From contig JBEHXT010000001.1 of the NCBI GenBank assembly GCA_048498555.1, positions 434,001 to 498,000 of the forward strand: a stretch of DNA of 64,000 nucleotides, in the 5' to 3' direction. Each line of letters opens with the position of its first letter. Within the stretch, counting starts at the first letter, position 1. This DNA comes from Danxiaibacter sp048498555 (lineage in GTDB: Bacteria; Bacteroidota; Bacteroidia; Chitinophagales; Chitinophagaceae). This document shows positions 55,768 to 64,000 of the stretch, in pieces. The notes below the pieces were generated by a model that saw only the letters and a list, made by a program, of their open reading frames with translations, was not told the DNA's origin and ran no database searches. A program made the translations under genes and the position numbers.

Positions 55768-57732
55768 TTACATTTTCATGCGTAACACATAAAACGAATA
55801 TGGCTTCATTTTCAAGGGTATAAGATTTTTTGTTGCAGTTACTGTTATCTGCGTTGGCTTAATATTTTCCGGTTGATCAAAAGAATTTACGTTGGCAACA
55901 TTGTCTGAAGAAAGCATCGTAACTGAAATGTCTTTGGGCAATTTTTTCAACCCATCGGCTACAATATTTTTCGTCTTTTCTACGGCTGAAACATTGGCAA
56001 TTTTGATGATCAGTTCGTTGCTGTTTTCATTAATACTTGCAGATGCATATAAACTATCTGCACCTCCAATAACTCCATTATTCATCAGGGCTGGTACCAC
56101 ACGCGTACCCACATTATTGGTATAAAGTTTTTGAACATAATAATCGGGCGTACCGTAAGATTTCAGGTTATTAAACCAGATAAGGTCCGGTGCCCACTGC
56201 CATCCTTCCGCATGCGCAAACAACGGCGCGTAAGAAGCCATTTTAACTACATCCGCATTGCGTTCCAACCCAGTCATGAAAGCTGCTTCAGCCAGTGCAC
56301 TCTGCCAGTTGTTTTTCTTAATAGCATCATCTGTCAATTTTGTGTGAGCAGCATATTCTCCGGCAAAAATGGAAGGCCCGTTGCGATCATAGTTGTCGTA
56401 CCTTTTAGCCTGTTGCAGAAACCATTCTGGCGTGCGATAATAATGCTCATCAAGTATATCTGCATGAAGGCTTCTCAACGTATCATTCAGGAAGTTAAAT
56501 AGGTCGCCATCAGGGAAAGGACCAACACTGTTGACCAGTTGAATAGAAGGGTATTTTTGTTTGATAGCTTTTGCAAACAATTTATAACGCTCCACATATT
56601 GCGGCCCCCATTGCTCATTACCAACGCCCATCATTTGTAAATTGAATGGTGCAGGGTGGCCCATATCGGCTCTTAGCTTACCCCATTTGGTTTCTGTTCC
56701 ACCGTTGGCAAATTCTATCAGGTCTAATGCATCCTGTATATATGGATCGATTTCTTCAACAGCCACTACTTCTGCAGAATTAAACTGGCATGCCATTCCG
56801 CAATTCAGGATGGGCAACGGTTTAGCACCTATGTCTTCTGAAAGCTGAAAATATTCAAAGAAACCTAACCCGAATGATTGGAAATAGTCTGGTGTTGACC
56901 TGTGTGAAAATTCATTGTTCCATCTGTTGATGATGAGCTTTCTGTCTTCAACATTGCCAACTGTTTTCTTCCACTGATAGCGATTTACCAGTTCTTTTCC
57001 TTCTACTATACAACCGCCCGGAAAACGTACGAAGCCAGGTTTTAAGTCTGCAAGTAATTGTACCAGGTCAGCGCGTAAACCGCCCGGCCTTTCTTTCCAT
57101 GTATGTTGGGGGAAAAGCGAGATCATGTCCATGTCCAAAGTGCCTGTACCTTCAATCCACACATTCAGCTTTGCTTTTTCAGCCGTTGCATTAGCTGCAA
57201 ATGATGCGGTATATTTCTTCCAATCATTACCTTCTATTGGTAATGATGCACTTCCAATTTCTTTGCCCTGTTCATTAACCAGCTCAAGACGAAGACGAAT
57301 ATTTTTTCCTTGTGTGGGATTTGCCCACACCGAAAAATTATACTGCTCGCCCTGGTGGATACCCATACCCCTGAAACCTTCATTTTGTAAACCATAGGTT
57401 TCTTTTTCATCATTAGCCTTAACCCTGATAAATCTTGGGTTATTGTCATCAACAGTGCTCCTGTTTACTACAAGTGATGTTGCTGAACCTCCTTCTTTCC
57501 TGAGCTCCTTCCATCCCATCATGGGCGCACTAAACTCGAACGATCTGTTCTTGACCAATTCAGCATACAACCCTCCATCGGCAGCCAGGTTAATATCTTC
57601 AAAAAATACGCCCCACATACTTGGCTGTATAACGGCCTGGGGCTTATGTACCTGCACAACAATATCCTGTGCATTCGCGTAATGTGCATGCATAAGGCCG
57701 CATGCCATGAGTAAGGTGGCGATTTTTTTCAT
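55768..57732 (-). CDS. GH51 alpha-L-arabinofuranosidase
   Basis: Exported enzyme that removes alpha-L-arabinofuranose side chains, 654 residues. A signal peptide ends at ANAQ (about 22). An N-terminal beta part with a CBM4/9-like insertion (about 90-210) precedes the TIM barrel with LKPGFVRFPGGCIVEG, acid/base Glu373 in GVGNEQWG and nucleophile Glu459 in FAGEYAAH, then the C-terminal beta domain. It sits between the HAD gene and the GH127 gene on one strand. Confidence 0.94.
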   Translation of the reverse strand: MKKIATLLMACGLMHAHYANAQDIVVQVHKPQAVIQPSMWGVFFEDINLAADGGLYAELVKNRSFEFSAPMMGWKELRKEGGSATSLVVNRSTVDDNNPRFIRVKANDEKETYGLQNEGFRGMGIHQGEQYNFSVWANPTQGKNIRLRLELVNEQGKEIGSASLPIEGNDWKKYTASFAANATAEKAKLNVWIEGTGTLDMDMISLFPQHTWKERPGGLRADLVQLLADLKPGFVRFPGGCIVEGKELVNRYQWKKTVGNVEDRKLIINRWNNEFSHRSTPDYFQSFGLGFFEYFQLSEDIGAKPLPILNCGMACQFNSAEVVAVEEIDPYIQDALDLIEFANGGTETKWGKLRADMGHPAPFNLQMMGVGNEQWGPQYVERYKLFAKAIKQKYPSIQLVNSVGPFPDGDLFNFLNDTLRSLHADILDEHYYRTPEWFLQQAKRYDNYDRNGPSIFAGEYAAHTKLTDDAIKKNNWQSALAEAAFMTGLERNADVVKMASYAPLFAHAEGWQWAPDLIWFNNLKSYGTPDYYVQKLYTNNVGTRVVPALMNNGVIGGADSLYASASINENSNELIIKIANVSAVEKTKNIVADGLKKLPKDISVTMLSSDNVANVNSFDQPENIKPTQITVTATKNLIPLKMKPYSFYVLRMKM

Positions 57733-57749
57733 AAAGTTGAAGTTTGAGA

Positions 57750-57838
57750 GATAGGTGTCAGGTGTCAGGCGTAAGGTATCAGGTAAGATCCAACACGTTA
57801 TTGCATTAGCCTGAAACCTGGTACCTGATACCTTTTAC
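57750..57838. repeat. Family C quasi-palindrome (GGTATCAGG words)
   Basis: The left arm (57750-57787) has GGTGTCAGGTGTCAGGCG-type words; the right arm (57809-57838) has their complement and ends 6 nt before the HAD stop codon. It fills the gap between the HAD and GH51 genes inside the arabinose cluster. Confidence 0.8.
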
Positions 57839-57844
57839 CCAAGG

Positions 57845-58510
57845 TTAAAACAGACTTTCCAACCTGGTGTCCGTATAATCTTTTATAAAAAACAATATGT
57901 TTCTATATTGGGAGAACTCGTGTTCCTCGTGCATAGTTGTGAGCACGACGGATTGCATGCCCGCGTTTTGTGCGCTTTCCACACCTTTAGGTGCATCTTC
58001 AAACACAATACAATTTTCTGGAGCTACCTGCAGCTTTTCTGCACAATCCAGGTAAGTCTGGGGATCTGGTTTGCTATGTGTAACATCATCAGCACTTACA
58101 ATGGCTTTGAAGTAATGGCGAATGTTCAAATTATCTAACACAAAGTCTATGTTGAACGGAATAGCTGCTGATCCTATTGCCATTAGCACGTTGTGTTCCA
58201 GTGCCTTATCCAGAAAGGGTTTTAGCCCTTTAATCAATTCAAGTTTTGGTTTATAAGCAGCCTGGTATCTTTTTTCTTTTTCAATGGATAAATTATCCAT
58301 TTCTTCCTGTGTAAAACGGTCGTTTCCAAAAATCCTTTTTAGCAGCTCCTCATTTTTACCATACATCTGCAACTTAACCTGGTCGTAGGTAAGCCCACCG
58401 TTCAGGTCGTTGTTAATAATATCATACCAGGCTTCTGCGTGGTATGACATATCATCAATCATTGTTCCATTCAAATCAAATAAGAATGCTTTAGAAGAAG
58501 AATCGGACAT
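57845..58510 (-). CDS. HAD-family hydrolase with a DxN motif
   Basis: A 221-residue haloacid dehalogenase-superfamily protein of the beta-phosphoglucomutase type, with nucleophile Asp12 in FDLNGTMIDD, a cap domain (about 20-85), Ser in AIGSAA, Lys in HSKPDPQTY and the acidic loop IVFEDAPKGVESA. The second motif I residue, normally an Asp general acid/base, is Asn14. It is probably a sugar-phosphate phosphatase or a house-cleaning enzyme for arabinose metabolism. It starts 3 nt after the NUDIX regulator ends, so the two are one operon. Confidence 0.88.
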   Translation of the reverse strand: MSDSSSKAFLFDLNGTMIDDMSYHAEAWYDIINNDLNGGLTYDQVKLQMYGKNEELLKRIFGNDRFTQEEMDNLSIEKEKRYQAAYKPKLELIKGLKPFLDKALEHNVLMAIGSAAIPFNIDFVLDNLNIRHYFKAIVSADDVTHSKPDPQTYLDCAEKLQVAPENCIVFEDAPKGVESAQNAGMQSVVLTTMHEEHEFSQYRNILFFIKDYTDTRLESLF

Positions 58511-58513
58511 CTG

Positions 58514-59248
58514 TTATTTTGAATTTTTGAGCGTGTGCGGATTAGGCACAAAATTTAAAAATGCGTTGAGGTTTGTTTTGTATTTTCTAACATCCAGCTT
58601 GTAGTAAAACGCTCCTTTTTTTGAATTGAGTTTGTCTTTGTCTTTTTGCTTCACCAGTAGAGATGTCGACAATATTTTACGGCTGAAATTCCCTTTGTCA
58701 AACGTTACATCATACACACATTCGTATAAGTTCTGCAACTGCGGAATGGTGAATTTAGCGGGCAACAACTCAAACAAAATCGGATGAAGCGCTGCTTTAT
58801 AGCGTAGCTTTTCCTTTGCCAGTTCCACCATTTCCTTATGATCGAAAATCATGTCGGGGAAATGATTGATCGGAAACCAGGCAGCGTGGTAATCTTCACT
58901 CATCTGCTGTTTGTACTGCTGTATATCTATCAGCGAGAAAAAAGAGACAGACACCGTTCGTTCAACAGAATCCCTGTCAGGTTTGCTGAACGTGTGCAAC
59001 TGTTCCATATACACACCATCCAGCCCAGTCAATTTTCTCAAGACACGCGAAGCTGCATCTTCGGCACTTTCATCCCCCTGTATAAATCCGCCCACAAGGC
59101 TCCAATGCCCTTTGAAAGGCTCAAAGCCTCTTTGAATCACCAGCAACTTCAATTCATCCCCGTCATACCCGAAAACGATACAGTCTACGGCCGATAAAAT
59201 TCTTGTCTGTTGTGCGTACTTTTTCATCGCTCTGTTTAGATTTTCCAT
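58514..59248 (-). CDS. araR: NUDIX-type arabinose regulator AraR
   Basis: A 244-residue regulator of the AraR kind described in Bacteroides thetaiotaomicron: a NUDIX-like ligand domain (about 15-150) and a C-terminal winged helix (about 155-230, with KFTIPQLQNLYECVYD). The NUDIX box is degenerate: GGFIQGDE keeps G54 and E60, but the catalytic REUxEE reads RVLRKL (68-73), so hydrolysis is unlikely and the domain should sense arabinose or a product. Location within an arabinose cluster supports the role. The DNA operator was not identified. Confidence 0.88.
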   Translation of the reverse strand: MENLNRAMKKYAQQTRILSAVDCIVFGYDGDELKLLVIQRGFEPFKGHWSLVGGFIQGDESAEDAASRVLRKLTGLDGVYMEQLHTFSKPDRDSVERTVSVSFFSLIDIQQYKQQMSEDYHAAWFPINHFPDMIFDHKEMVELAKEKLRYKAALHPILFELLPAKFTIPQLQNLYECVYDVTFDKGNFSRKILSTSLLVKQKDKDKLNSKKGAFYYKLDVRKYKTNLNAFLNFVPNPHTLKNSK

Positions 59249-59375
59249 TGGCTTCTTCTATAGTTCCGCAAGAACCTTACCTGGCCGAAACACTTTATTT
59301 TTTATACGGTCTCGCGTTCTCACAGAAAATTTAAGCTTCAAAGTAATGAGAAGCATTTGATTTTCGTGCTTTTCG

Positions 59376-61103
59376 CTACCAGAATTTTACATACAGCGCC
59401 GAAAGTATTAAAAGTGTAATTACGATCAACGTTAATGTGGCAGGTTTTACCTTAAACATTTCGCTATCCAGCACAAAAGCCTTCGGATTTACTTTTGGCC
59501 CAGCAAGGCTTATTACAATCATAACAGCCATGGTGAACATAAACGCCAGCCCCATGCAGATAAGGAACGGAATCTCGTAGCCGCCTTTTCCGTTTGGAAA
59601 CGCCGTATAGAAAATGGTTTCATTACCAAAAACATGCGGTGCATACTCATTGAAGAAAACGCAGAGGCCAAAACCCGTAATAATGCCGGCGATGGCTGCA
59701 GCGCCTGTTGTGCGCTTCCAGAACATACCCAGCAGGAACATTGCGAAAATACCCGGGCTAATAAAGCCGGTGTACTTTTGAATGAATGTAAATCCGCCTG
59801 TGCCGCCGATTCCCAGCAAATCATTCCAGGTGAATAAAATAGCCACGATCATTGAAACGACTACCACTACTCTTCCTGTCCAAACCATTTTGGCTTCATC
59901 TGCTTCTTTTTTAATGTATTTCTTATAGATATCCAGCGTAAAAATTGTGGAAATACTATTGGCCTTGCCCGCAAGCGAAGCAACTATCGCCGCAGTAAGA
60001 GCTGCAATGGATAAGCCTTTCAGCCCGTTAGGCAAAAATCCTAAAACAGCGGAATAAGCGCCATCCATACCTCCCTTTAACTCCGGAAGATGGCCGTTTT
60101 TATACAATACGTACGCCGCAATGCCCGGCAGCATCACTATTACAGGCATCATTAATTTTAACAGCCCGGCAAACAAAATACCTGTCCTGGCAGTCTGAAG
60201 GTTAGCGCCCAACGCCCGCTGCGTAATGTACTGGTTGCAACCCCAGTAGTTAAGGTTTACTATCCACTGGCCAGCCAGGTACATAAGGATGCCCGGCAGT
60301 ATTAAGTATTTATTGATATGTTCCTGTGCCAGAGATGCACCTGCTCCGCCGTTTAGTGCGGTTTGCACCACGTTGGCATCAGGCTTACTAAGGATCATTT
60401 TAAAATGCTCGGGAGAATCTTTCATCATTGCGTTAAAGCCCGCCAGCGCATCTTTCCCCAAACCAAATTTTTCACTAACAACGGTCAACGCCATGTAGGT
60501 TGTTGCAAGGCCGCCAATGATCAATACACTAACCTGGATTACATCTGTGTAACCGATCACTTTCATTCCGCCGAGGGTAATAATCACCGCAAATATGGCG
60601 AGAACGATCATTGTAACGTGAAGGTATTGTTGTCCCGGCAGCAGCCCATTGATAGCGATGGCTCCGAGATAAAGAATAGAGGTAAGATTTACGAATACAT
60701 ATAAGAATAACCAGAAGATGGCCATAATTAAGGCCACCGTTTCATTATACCTTGTTTTCAGAAACTGCGGCATTGTATAAATATGGTTCTTCAGGTAGAT
60801 GGGGATGAACCATATAGCGATGATGATAAGCGCCAGCGCCGCGATCCATTCGTAAGCTGCTACAGCAACCCCTACAAAAAAACCATTGCCACTCATGCCT
60901 ATAAATTGCTCGGCAGATATATTGGATGCAATAAGTGAAGCCCCAATAGCCCACCATGTTAGAGAACCTTCTGCGAGGAAAAAGTCTTTCGTATCCATCG
61001 CCGCTTTTTTCTTTTTGCGATAGATCCAATAACCGTAGGATGCTACTATGACAAAGTAGACAAAGAATACAAGATAGTCTGTGAAGACAAGATGATTATT
61101 CAT
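59376..61103 (-). CDS. Sodium/solute symporter (probable arabinose importer)
   Basis: Inner-membrane SSS-family transporter, 575 residues from the ATG at 61103; the frame continues to 61187 only by reading through a repeat array. About 14 transmembrane segments are seen, with the family motif WWAIGASLIASNISAEQFIG near residue 50. It is placed between araA and araR, so L-arabinose is the likely substrate, coupled to sodium. Other sugars cannot be excluded. Confidence 0.92.
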   Translation of the reverse strand: MNNHLVFTDYLVFFVYFVIVASYGYWIYRKKKKAAMDTKDFFLAEGSLTWWAIGASLIASNISAEQFIGMSGNGFFVGVAVAAYEWIAALALIIIAIWFIPIYLKNHIYTMPQFLKTRYNETVALIMAIFWLFLYVFVNLTSILYLGAIAINGLLPGQQYLHVTMIVLAIFAVIITLGGMKVIGYTDVIQVSVLIIGGLATTYMALTVVSEKFGLGKDALAGFNAMMKDSPEHFKMILSKPDANVVQTALNGGAGASLAQEHINKYLILPGILMYLAGQWIVNLNYWGCNQYITQRALGANLQTARTGILFAGLLKLMMPVIVMLPGIAAYVLYKNGHLPELKGGMDGAYSAVLGFLPNGLKGLSIAALTAAIVASLAGKANSISTIFTLDIYKKYIKKEADEAKMVWTGRVVVVVSMIVAILFTWNDLLGIGGTGGFTFIQKYTGFISPGIFAMFLLGMFWKRTTGAAAIAGIITGFGLCVFFNEYAPHVFGNETIFYTAFPNGKGGYEIPFLICMGLAFMFTMAVMIVISLAGPKVNPKAFVLDSEMFKVKPATLTLIVITLLILSALYVKFW

Positions 61104-61120
61104 AATGCAAGCGTTTTGGG

Positions 61121-61241
61121 CAAATGTGCGAATGTGCGAATATGTAAATGTGCGAATGCTAAGAAATGCTGTTGATCTAACATACAATTTTCAAGTTCTG
61201 CATCCATTTGCACATTTACACATTTACACATATGCACATTT
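61121..61241. repeat. Family B quasi-palindrome (ATGTGCGAATG words)
   Basis: The left arm (61121-61159) has GTGCGAATGTGCGAATATG-type words; the right arm (61201-61241) has the complement and contains the araA stop codon as GCACATTTAA. It lies between araA and the symporter inside the operon. An identical stop-containing word occurs at 46631-46640. Confidence 0.8.
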
Positions 61242-62730
61242 AACTATAGTATTTATCGCTCCAGCGTAGTTCATTTTTAAGCTGGTGCAGTTTGGTTTGT
61301 TTATTAATTAATACGCATTCAATGTTAGCCATATCTGCAAAGTCATCTAAATGTTCAGATGTCAGGTTTTGGCTGTAACAGGTGTGGTGCGCGCCGCCCG
61401 CCAGGATCCACGCAGCACAACCAGTTTGCATATCAGGGTATGGTTTCCACAATACCCTTGCAACAGGCAGTTTTGGAAGATCGTGTACCGGTTTTACGGC
61501 CTCTACTTCATTAACCAATAAGCGGAAACGGTTACCCATATCGATAACAGACGCATTCAATGCAGGACCGCCGGTTACGTTGAAAACCAACCTAACAGGG
61601 TCTGCCTTGCCCCCAATACCTAAGGGATGAATTTCGCAGGAAGGCTTGCCATCTGCAATGGAGGAACAGATCTCAAGCATATGCGCCCCAAGCACCATTT
61701 CATTGCCTGGTTCAAAATGGTATGTATAATCTTCCATGAAAGAGTTACCACCTTTTAAACCGCTACCCATTACTTTCATGGCACGCACGAGGGCTGATGT
61801 TTTCCAGTCACCTTCACCACCAAAGCCATAACCTTGTTCCATCAATCGTTGAGATGCAATACCCGGCAACTGCACCATGCCATGCAGGTCTTCGAAAGTA
61901 TCTGTATAACCTTTAAAGTTTCCCTGCTCTAAAAAGTATTTTAATCCAAGTTCGATTCTTGCAGCATCTCTTAGTGAAGCGTATTGTGCGCCATTTTTGG
62001 TTAAGGATTCAGCAAGTTTGTAGGTATCATTGTATTCATCACAAAGCTTATCAATATCCGCGTCGCTTACTTCGTTTACAACTTTAACCAGGTCTCCTAT
62101 TCCATGTGTGTTTACAGAATAGCCAAATTGTAATTCAGCTTCTACTTTATCACCTTCGGTAACAGCTACCTGGCGCATGTTGTCACCAAAGCGAACGAAT
62201 TTTGCACCCTGCCAATCGTGCCAGCCTGCAGCAGCTCTTGCCCACACGTTGATGCTGTTTAATACATTTTCATTCTGCCAGTGGCCAACAACCACTTTTC
62301 TTCTCAAACGCATGCGGCTTACCATAAATCCAAACTCTCTATCGCCATGCGCGCTTTGATTCAGGTTCATAAAGTCCATGTCAATATCATTCCATGGAAT
62401 ATCCCTGTTGAATTGTGTATGTAAATGGCACAAAGGCTTCTGTAATATTTTAAGGCCGCCTATCCACATTTTAGCAGGCGAAAATGTGTGCATCCATGCA
62501 ACAATACCTATACAGTTGGCGCTGTTATTAGCTTGCTGGCACAACGCGTAAATTTCCTCGCTCGTCTTTAATACAGGCTTAAACACAACGGTCACGGGTA
62601 TTTGGGCGCTGTTATTCAATGATGCCGCTATCTCCTGTGAGTGTGCTGCTACCTGTTGTAAAGTCTCTTCACCGTATAGAAACTGGCTGCCGGTTACAAA
62701 CCATACTTCCAGTTGTTTTAAGTTTATCAT
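61240..62730 (-). CDS. araA: L-Arabinose isomerase
   Basis: Converts L-arabinose to L-ribulose in the cytoplasm, with manganese. It has 496 residues. The catalytic and metal ligands fall at Glu306, Glu333 and His350 as in the E. coli enzyme, and the late His is His448 or His449. It lies 34 nt downstream of araD and upstream of the symporter. The stop codon is part of a family B repeat word. Confidence 0.98.
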   Translation of the reverse strand: MINLKQLEVWFVTGSQFLYGEETLQQVAAHSQEIAASLNNSAQIPVTVVFKPVLKTSEEIYALCQQANNSANCIGIVAWMHTFSPAKMWIGGLKILQKPLCHLHTQFNRDIPWNDIDMDFMNLNQSAHGDREFGFMVSRMRLRRKVVVGHWQNENVLNSINVWARAAAGWHDWQGAKFVRFGDNMRQVAVTEGDKVEAELQFGYSVNTHGIGDLVKVVNEVSDADIDKLCDEYNDTYKLAESLTKNGAQYASLRDAARIELGLKYFLEQGNFKGYTDTFEDLHGMVQLPGIASQRLMEQGYGFGGEGDWKTSALVRAMKVMGSGLKGGNSFMEDYTYHFEPGNEMVLGAHMLEICSSIADGKPSCEIHPLGIGGKADPVRLVFNVTGGPALNASVIDMGNRFRLLVNEVEAVKPVHDLPKLPVARVLWKPYPDMQTGCAAWILAGGAHHTCYSQNLTSEHLDDFADMANIECVLINKQTKLHQLKNELRWSDKYYS

Positions 62731-62764
62731 GTGTGCTTTTATTTAATAAGAATAAGTTTGATTG

Positions 62765-63469
62765 TTATTGCTGGCCGTAATAAGAATCCGGGCCATGTTT
62801 GCGCTCAAAGTGTTTTTTTACCAATGAATCTTTCAAGCGTAAGGCATCAGCTTTTATACTTTCAGTAAGATAAGCCATGTGGGCGACTGACTCCAGCACG
62901 GCACTGTTGTAAACGGCTTTGGCTGCAGTCTTTCCCCAGGTGAATGGAGCATGGCTTCCAACCAATACCATCTCTACCTCTTCGTAGGTTAATCCTCTTT
63001 CTTTAAAACAATTCATAATCTGAAAGCCGGTCTCATATTCATAGTCGCCTTTAATCATATCGTCATGCATCGGCGCTGCACATGGTATATCAACCGTATT
63101 ATGATCTGCATGGGTAGTACCAAAAATCGGGATATCACGTAACGCTTGTGCCCATGCCGTTGCGTAAGTGGAATGCGTATGTACGATGCCTCCGATATGC
63201 TGCCAGTGCTTATATAAAACAGCATGTGTTTTTGTATCGGATGATGGCCTTAATGATCCTTCAACAGTGTTGCCGTCAAAGTCAACAATTACCATTTTCT
63301 CAGGAGTTAATTCCTCATACGGAACGCCGCTAGGCTTGATGGCGAAGACGCCCAGTTCTCTGTCCGCTGCGCTTACGTTTCCAAAGGTGAACAGCACCAG
63401 CCCTAGTTTGGGGAGTTGCATGTTTGCTTCGTAAGCTTCCTGTTGTATATGCGCGTATTTTGGATTCAT
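62765..63469 (-). CDS. araD: L-Ribulose-5-phosphate 4-epimerase
   Basis: Zinc-dependent class II aldolase-fold enzyme that turns L-ribulose 5-phosphate into D-xylulose 5-phosphate. It has 234 residues; zinc ligands are His97 and His99 in VHTHSTYA and His173 in VGSHAPFTWGK, with Asp78 as a catalytic acid. It is upstream of araA with a 34-nt gap. Ribulokinase, the step between them, is not in the window. Confidence 0.97.
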   Translation of the reverse strand: MNPKYAHIQQEAYEANMQLPKLGLVLFTFGNVSAADRELGVFAIKPSGVPYEELTPEKMVIVDFDGNTVEGSLRPSSDTKTHAVLYKHWQHIGGIVHTHSTYATAWAQALRDIPIFGTTHADHNTVDIPCAAPMHDDMIKGDYEYETGFQIMNCFKERGLTYEEVEMVLVGSHAPFTWGKTAAKAVYNSAVLESVAHMAYLTESIKADALRLKDSLVKKHFERKHGPDSYYGQQ

Positions 63470-63807
63470 TGTGTTTTACATTTTTGAATACTGAGCCATC
63501 TCCTTTTTTATTCCTTCTTTCGGCTTGATCCAAAAGAAGCAAAAAATCAAGGCAAACCCGATGCCTCCGGCCGTTTTGCCCGGCCAACGCCTCTCCAAAG
63601 TGCAGGCTTAAGTTATTCAATCAAGCAGGTTCTACATACTTTTTCAAGACGATAATACTATAAAGCCCCTTCCATTGCCTGCCGTATAACTCTTCTTTTC
63701 ACACTGATTTTTTGATTCTGCTGATTCATAAATTTACGCTGCATTCAACCCTGATACCTGATACCTGATACCGGATACCTGATACCTTAAACCTCACACC
63801 TCATGCC
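63470..63807. other. 338-nt gap with a known-looking phrase and family C words
   Basis: From 63515 to 63620 runs a phrase (GATCCAAAAGAAGC, AAAAAATCAAGGC, GATGCCTCCGGCC) of a kind seen between genes in related genomes, from memory. From 63748 to 63807 is a tandem family C array of TGATACCTGATACC words that abuts the stop codon of the next gene. A 96-codon open frame at 63330-63620 is not a gene. Confidence 0.6.
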
Positions 63808-64000
63808 TTACTTCATTGTCACCAGCACCACCGACATCGGTGGCATGTTCACGCTCAAATCATTGCCGTTCTTTTTAAAGTCTGAAAAAGAAGCTGCTTT
63901 TATTTTATTTGGCTGATCAAATGTGTTGATATCTGTAAACTTGCCTGATGTGACAATCTGCGCTTCGCTGCTTTTTATATTGGCTCCGCCAAATGATGTA
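63808..64000 (-). CDS. Partial arabinofuranosidase-like C-terminus
   Basis: Only the last 63 codons lie inside the window; the gene continues past the right edge. The translation ends with FDQPNKIKAASFSDFK, then VNMPPMSVVLVTMK, like the C-terminal beta domain of GH51 and related arabinofuranosidases. It resembles the end of the GH51 enzyme at 55768-57732 (FDQPENIKP). It is upstream of araD on the same strand, so it is probably the second such enzyme of the cluster. Confidence 0.6.
   Translation of the reverse strand, partial: TSFGGANIKSSEAQIVTSGKFTDINTFDQPNKIKAASFSDFKKNGNDLSVNMPPMSVVLVTMK

Noticed and set aside
61104..61187. N-terminal extension of the symporter
   Set aside because: It is translated from the family B array; the ATG at 61103 starts the normal first membrane segment.
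63330..63620. 96-codon frame over the araD start
   Set aside because: Overlaps araD in another frame and reads through a repeat phrase.
63748..63807. Tandem TGATACC words as a CRISPR-like array
   Set aside because: Units are about 8-10 nt with no spacers and degrade along the array; the same words occur elsewhere as palindromes.
1..64000. tRNA or rRNA genes, insertion sequences, prophage
   Set aside because: Gaps were scanned by eye for T-loop motifs and transposase-like proteins; none was found.

Overview
The window looks like chromosome of a Bacteroidota bacterium, most likely Chitinophagaceae or a close relative. The grounds are TonB-dependent receptors with carboxypeptidase-like regulatory domains, an Oar-like receptor, a PorT-type barrel, Bacteroidota -7 elements of the form TAnnTTTG, few Shine-Dalgarno sites, and a NUDIX-type arabinose regulator (AraR) in place of an AraC-type one. 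Family assignments come from reading the proteins; no database search was run.

Layout. 0.1-9.2 kb is mostly housekeeping: an isolated DsbD N-terminal domain protein, purQ, a BON lipoprotein beside a BON-SH3 protein, a His-rich TonB receptor, a fumarylacetoacetase-family enzyme, the prs-rplY-pth cluster and radC. 9.2-20 kb has a Gfo/Idh/MocA oxidoreductase, queA, a secreted esterase, lysC, an Ldh-family dehydrogenase, ssb and mnmA. 20.3-25.4 kb is an AraC-type regulator divergent from a TolC-HlyD-MFS efflux operon. 25.6-36.4 kb has an RsmB-like methyltransferase, odhB and sucA, rpsT, a small barrel protein, lon and an alpha/beta hydrolase. 37-51.4 kb holds an Oar-like receptor, two small membrane proteins, smc, an atypical SDR, an NlpC/P60 lipoprotein and dnaE. 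51.5-53 kb encodes a TPR protein that keeps a histidine-kinase H-box but has no ATPase domain.

53.2-64 kb is an L-arabinose locus read right to left: a partial arabinofuranosidase-like gene at the edge, araD, araA, a sodium/solute symporter, the NUDIX regulator AraR, a HAD hydrolase, a GH51 arabinofuranosidase and a GH127 beta-L-arabinofuranosidase. Together they would release arabinose from arabinan or arabinosides, import it and convert it to xylulose 5-phosphate. No ribulokinase is visible in the window.

The most unusual signal is intergenic. Most gaps longer than about 100 bp carry degenerate arrays of short words of about 8-11 nt (in one family about 40 nt). There are roughly nine word families, and at many loci two arms of the same family face each other as a quasi-palindrome. 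The arrays usually begin at or within about 30 nt of a stop codon; several contain the stop codon, and in two genes the array appears to encode the C-terminus. No tRNA, rRNA, CRISPR array, insertion sequence or prophage was seen.
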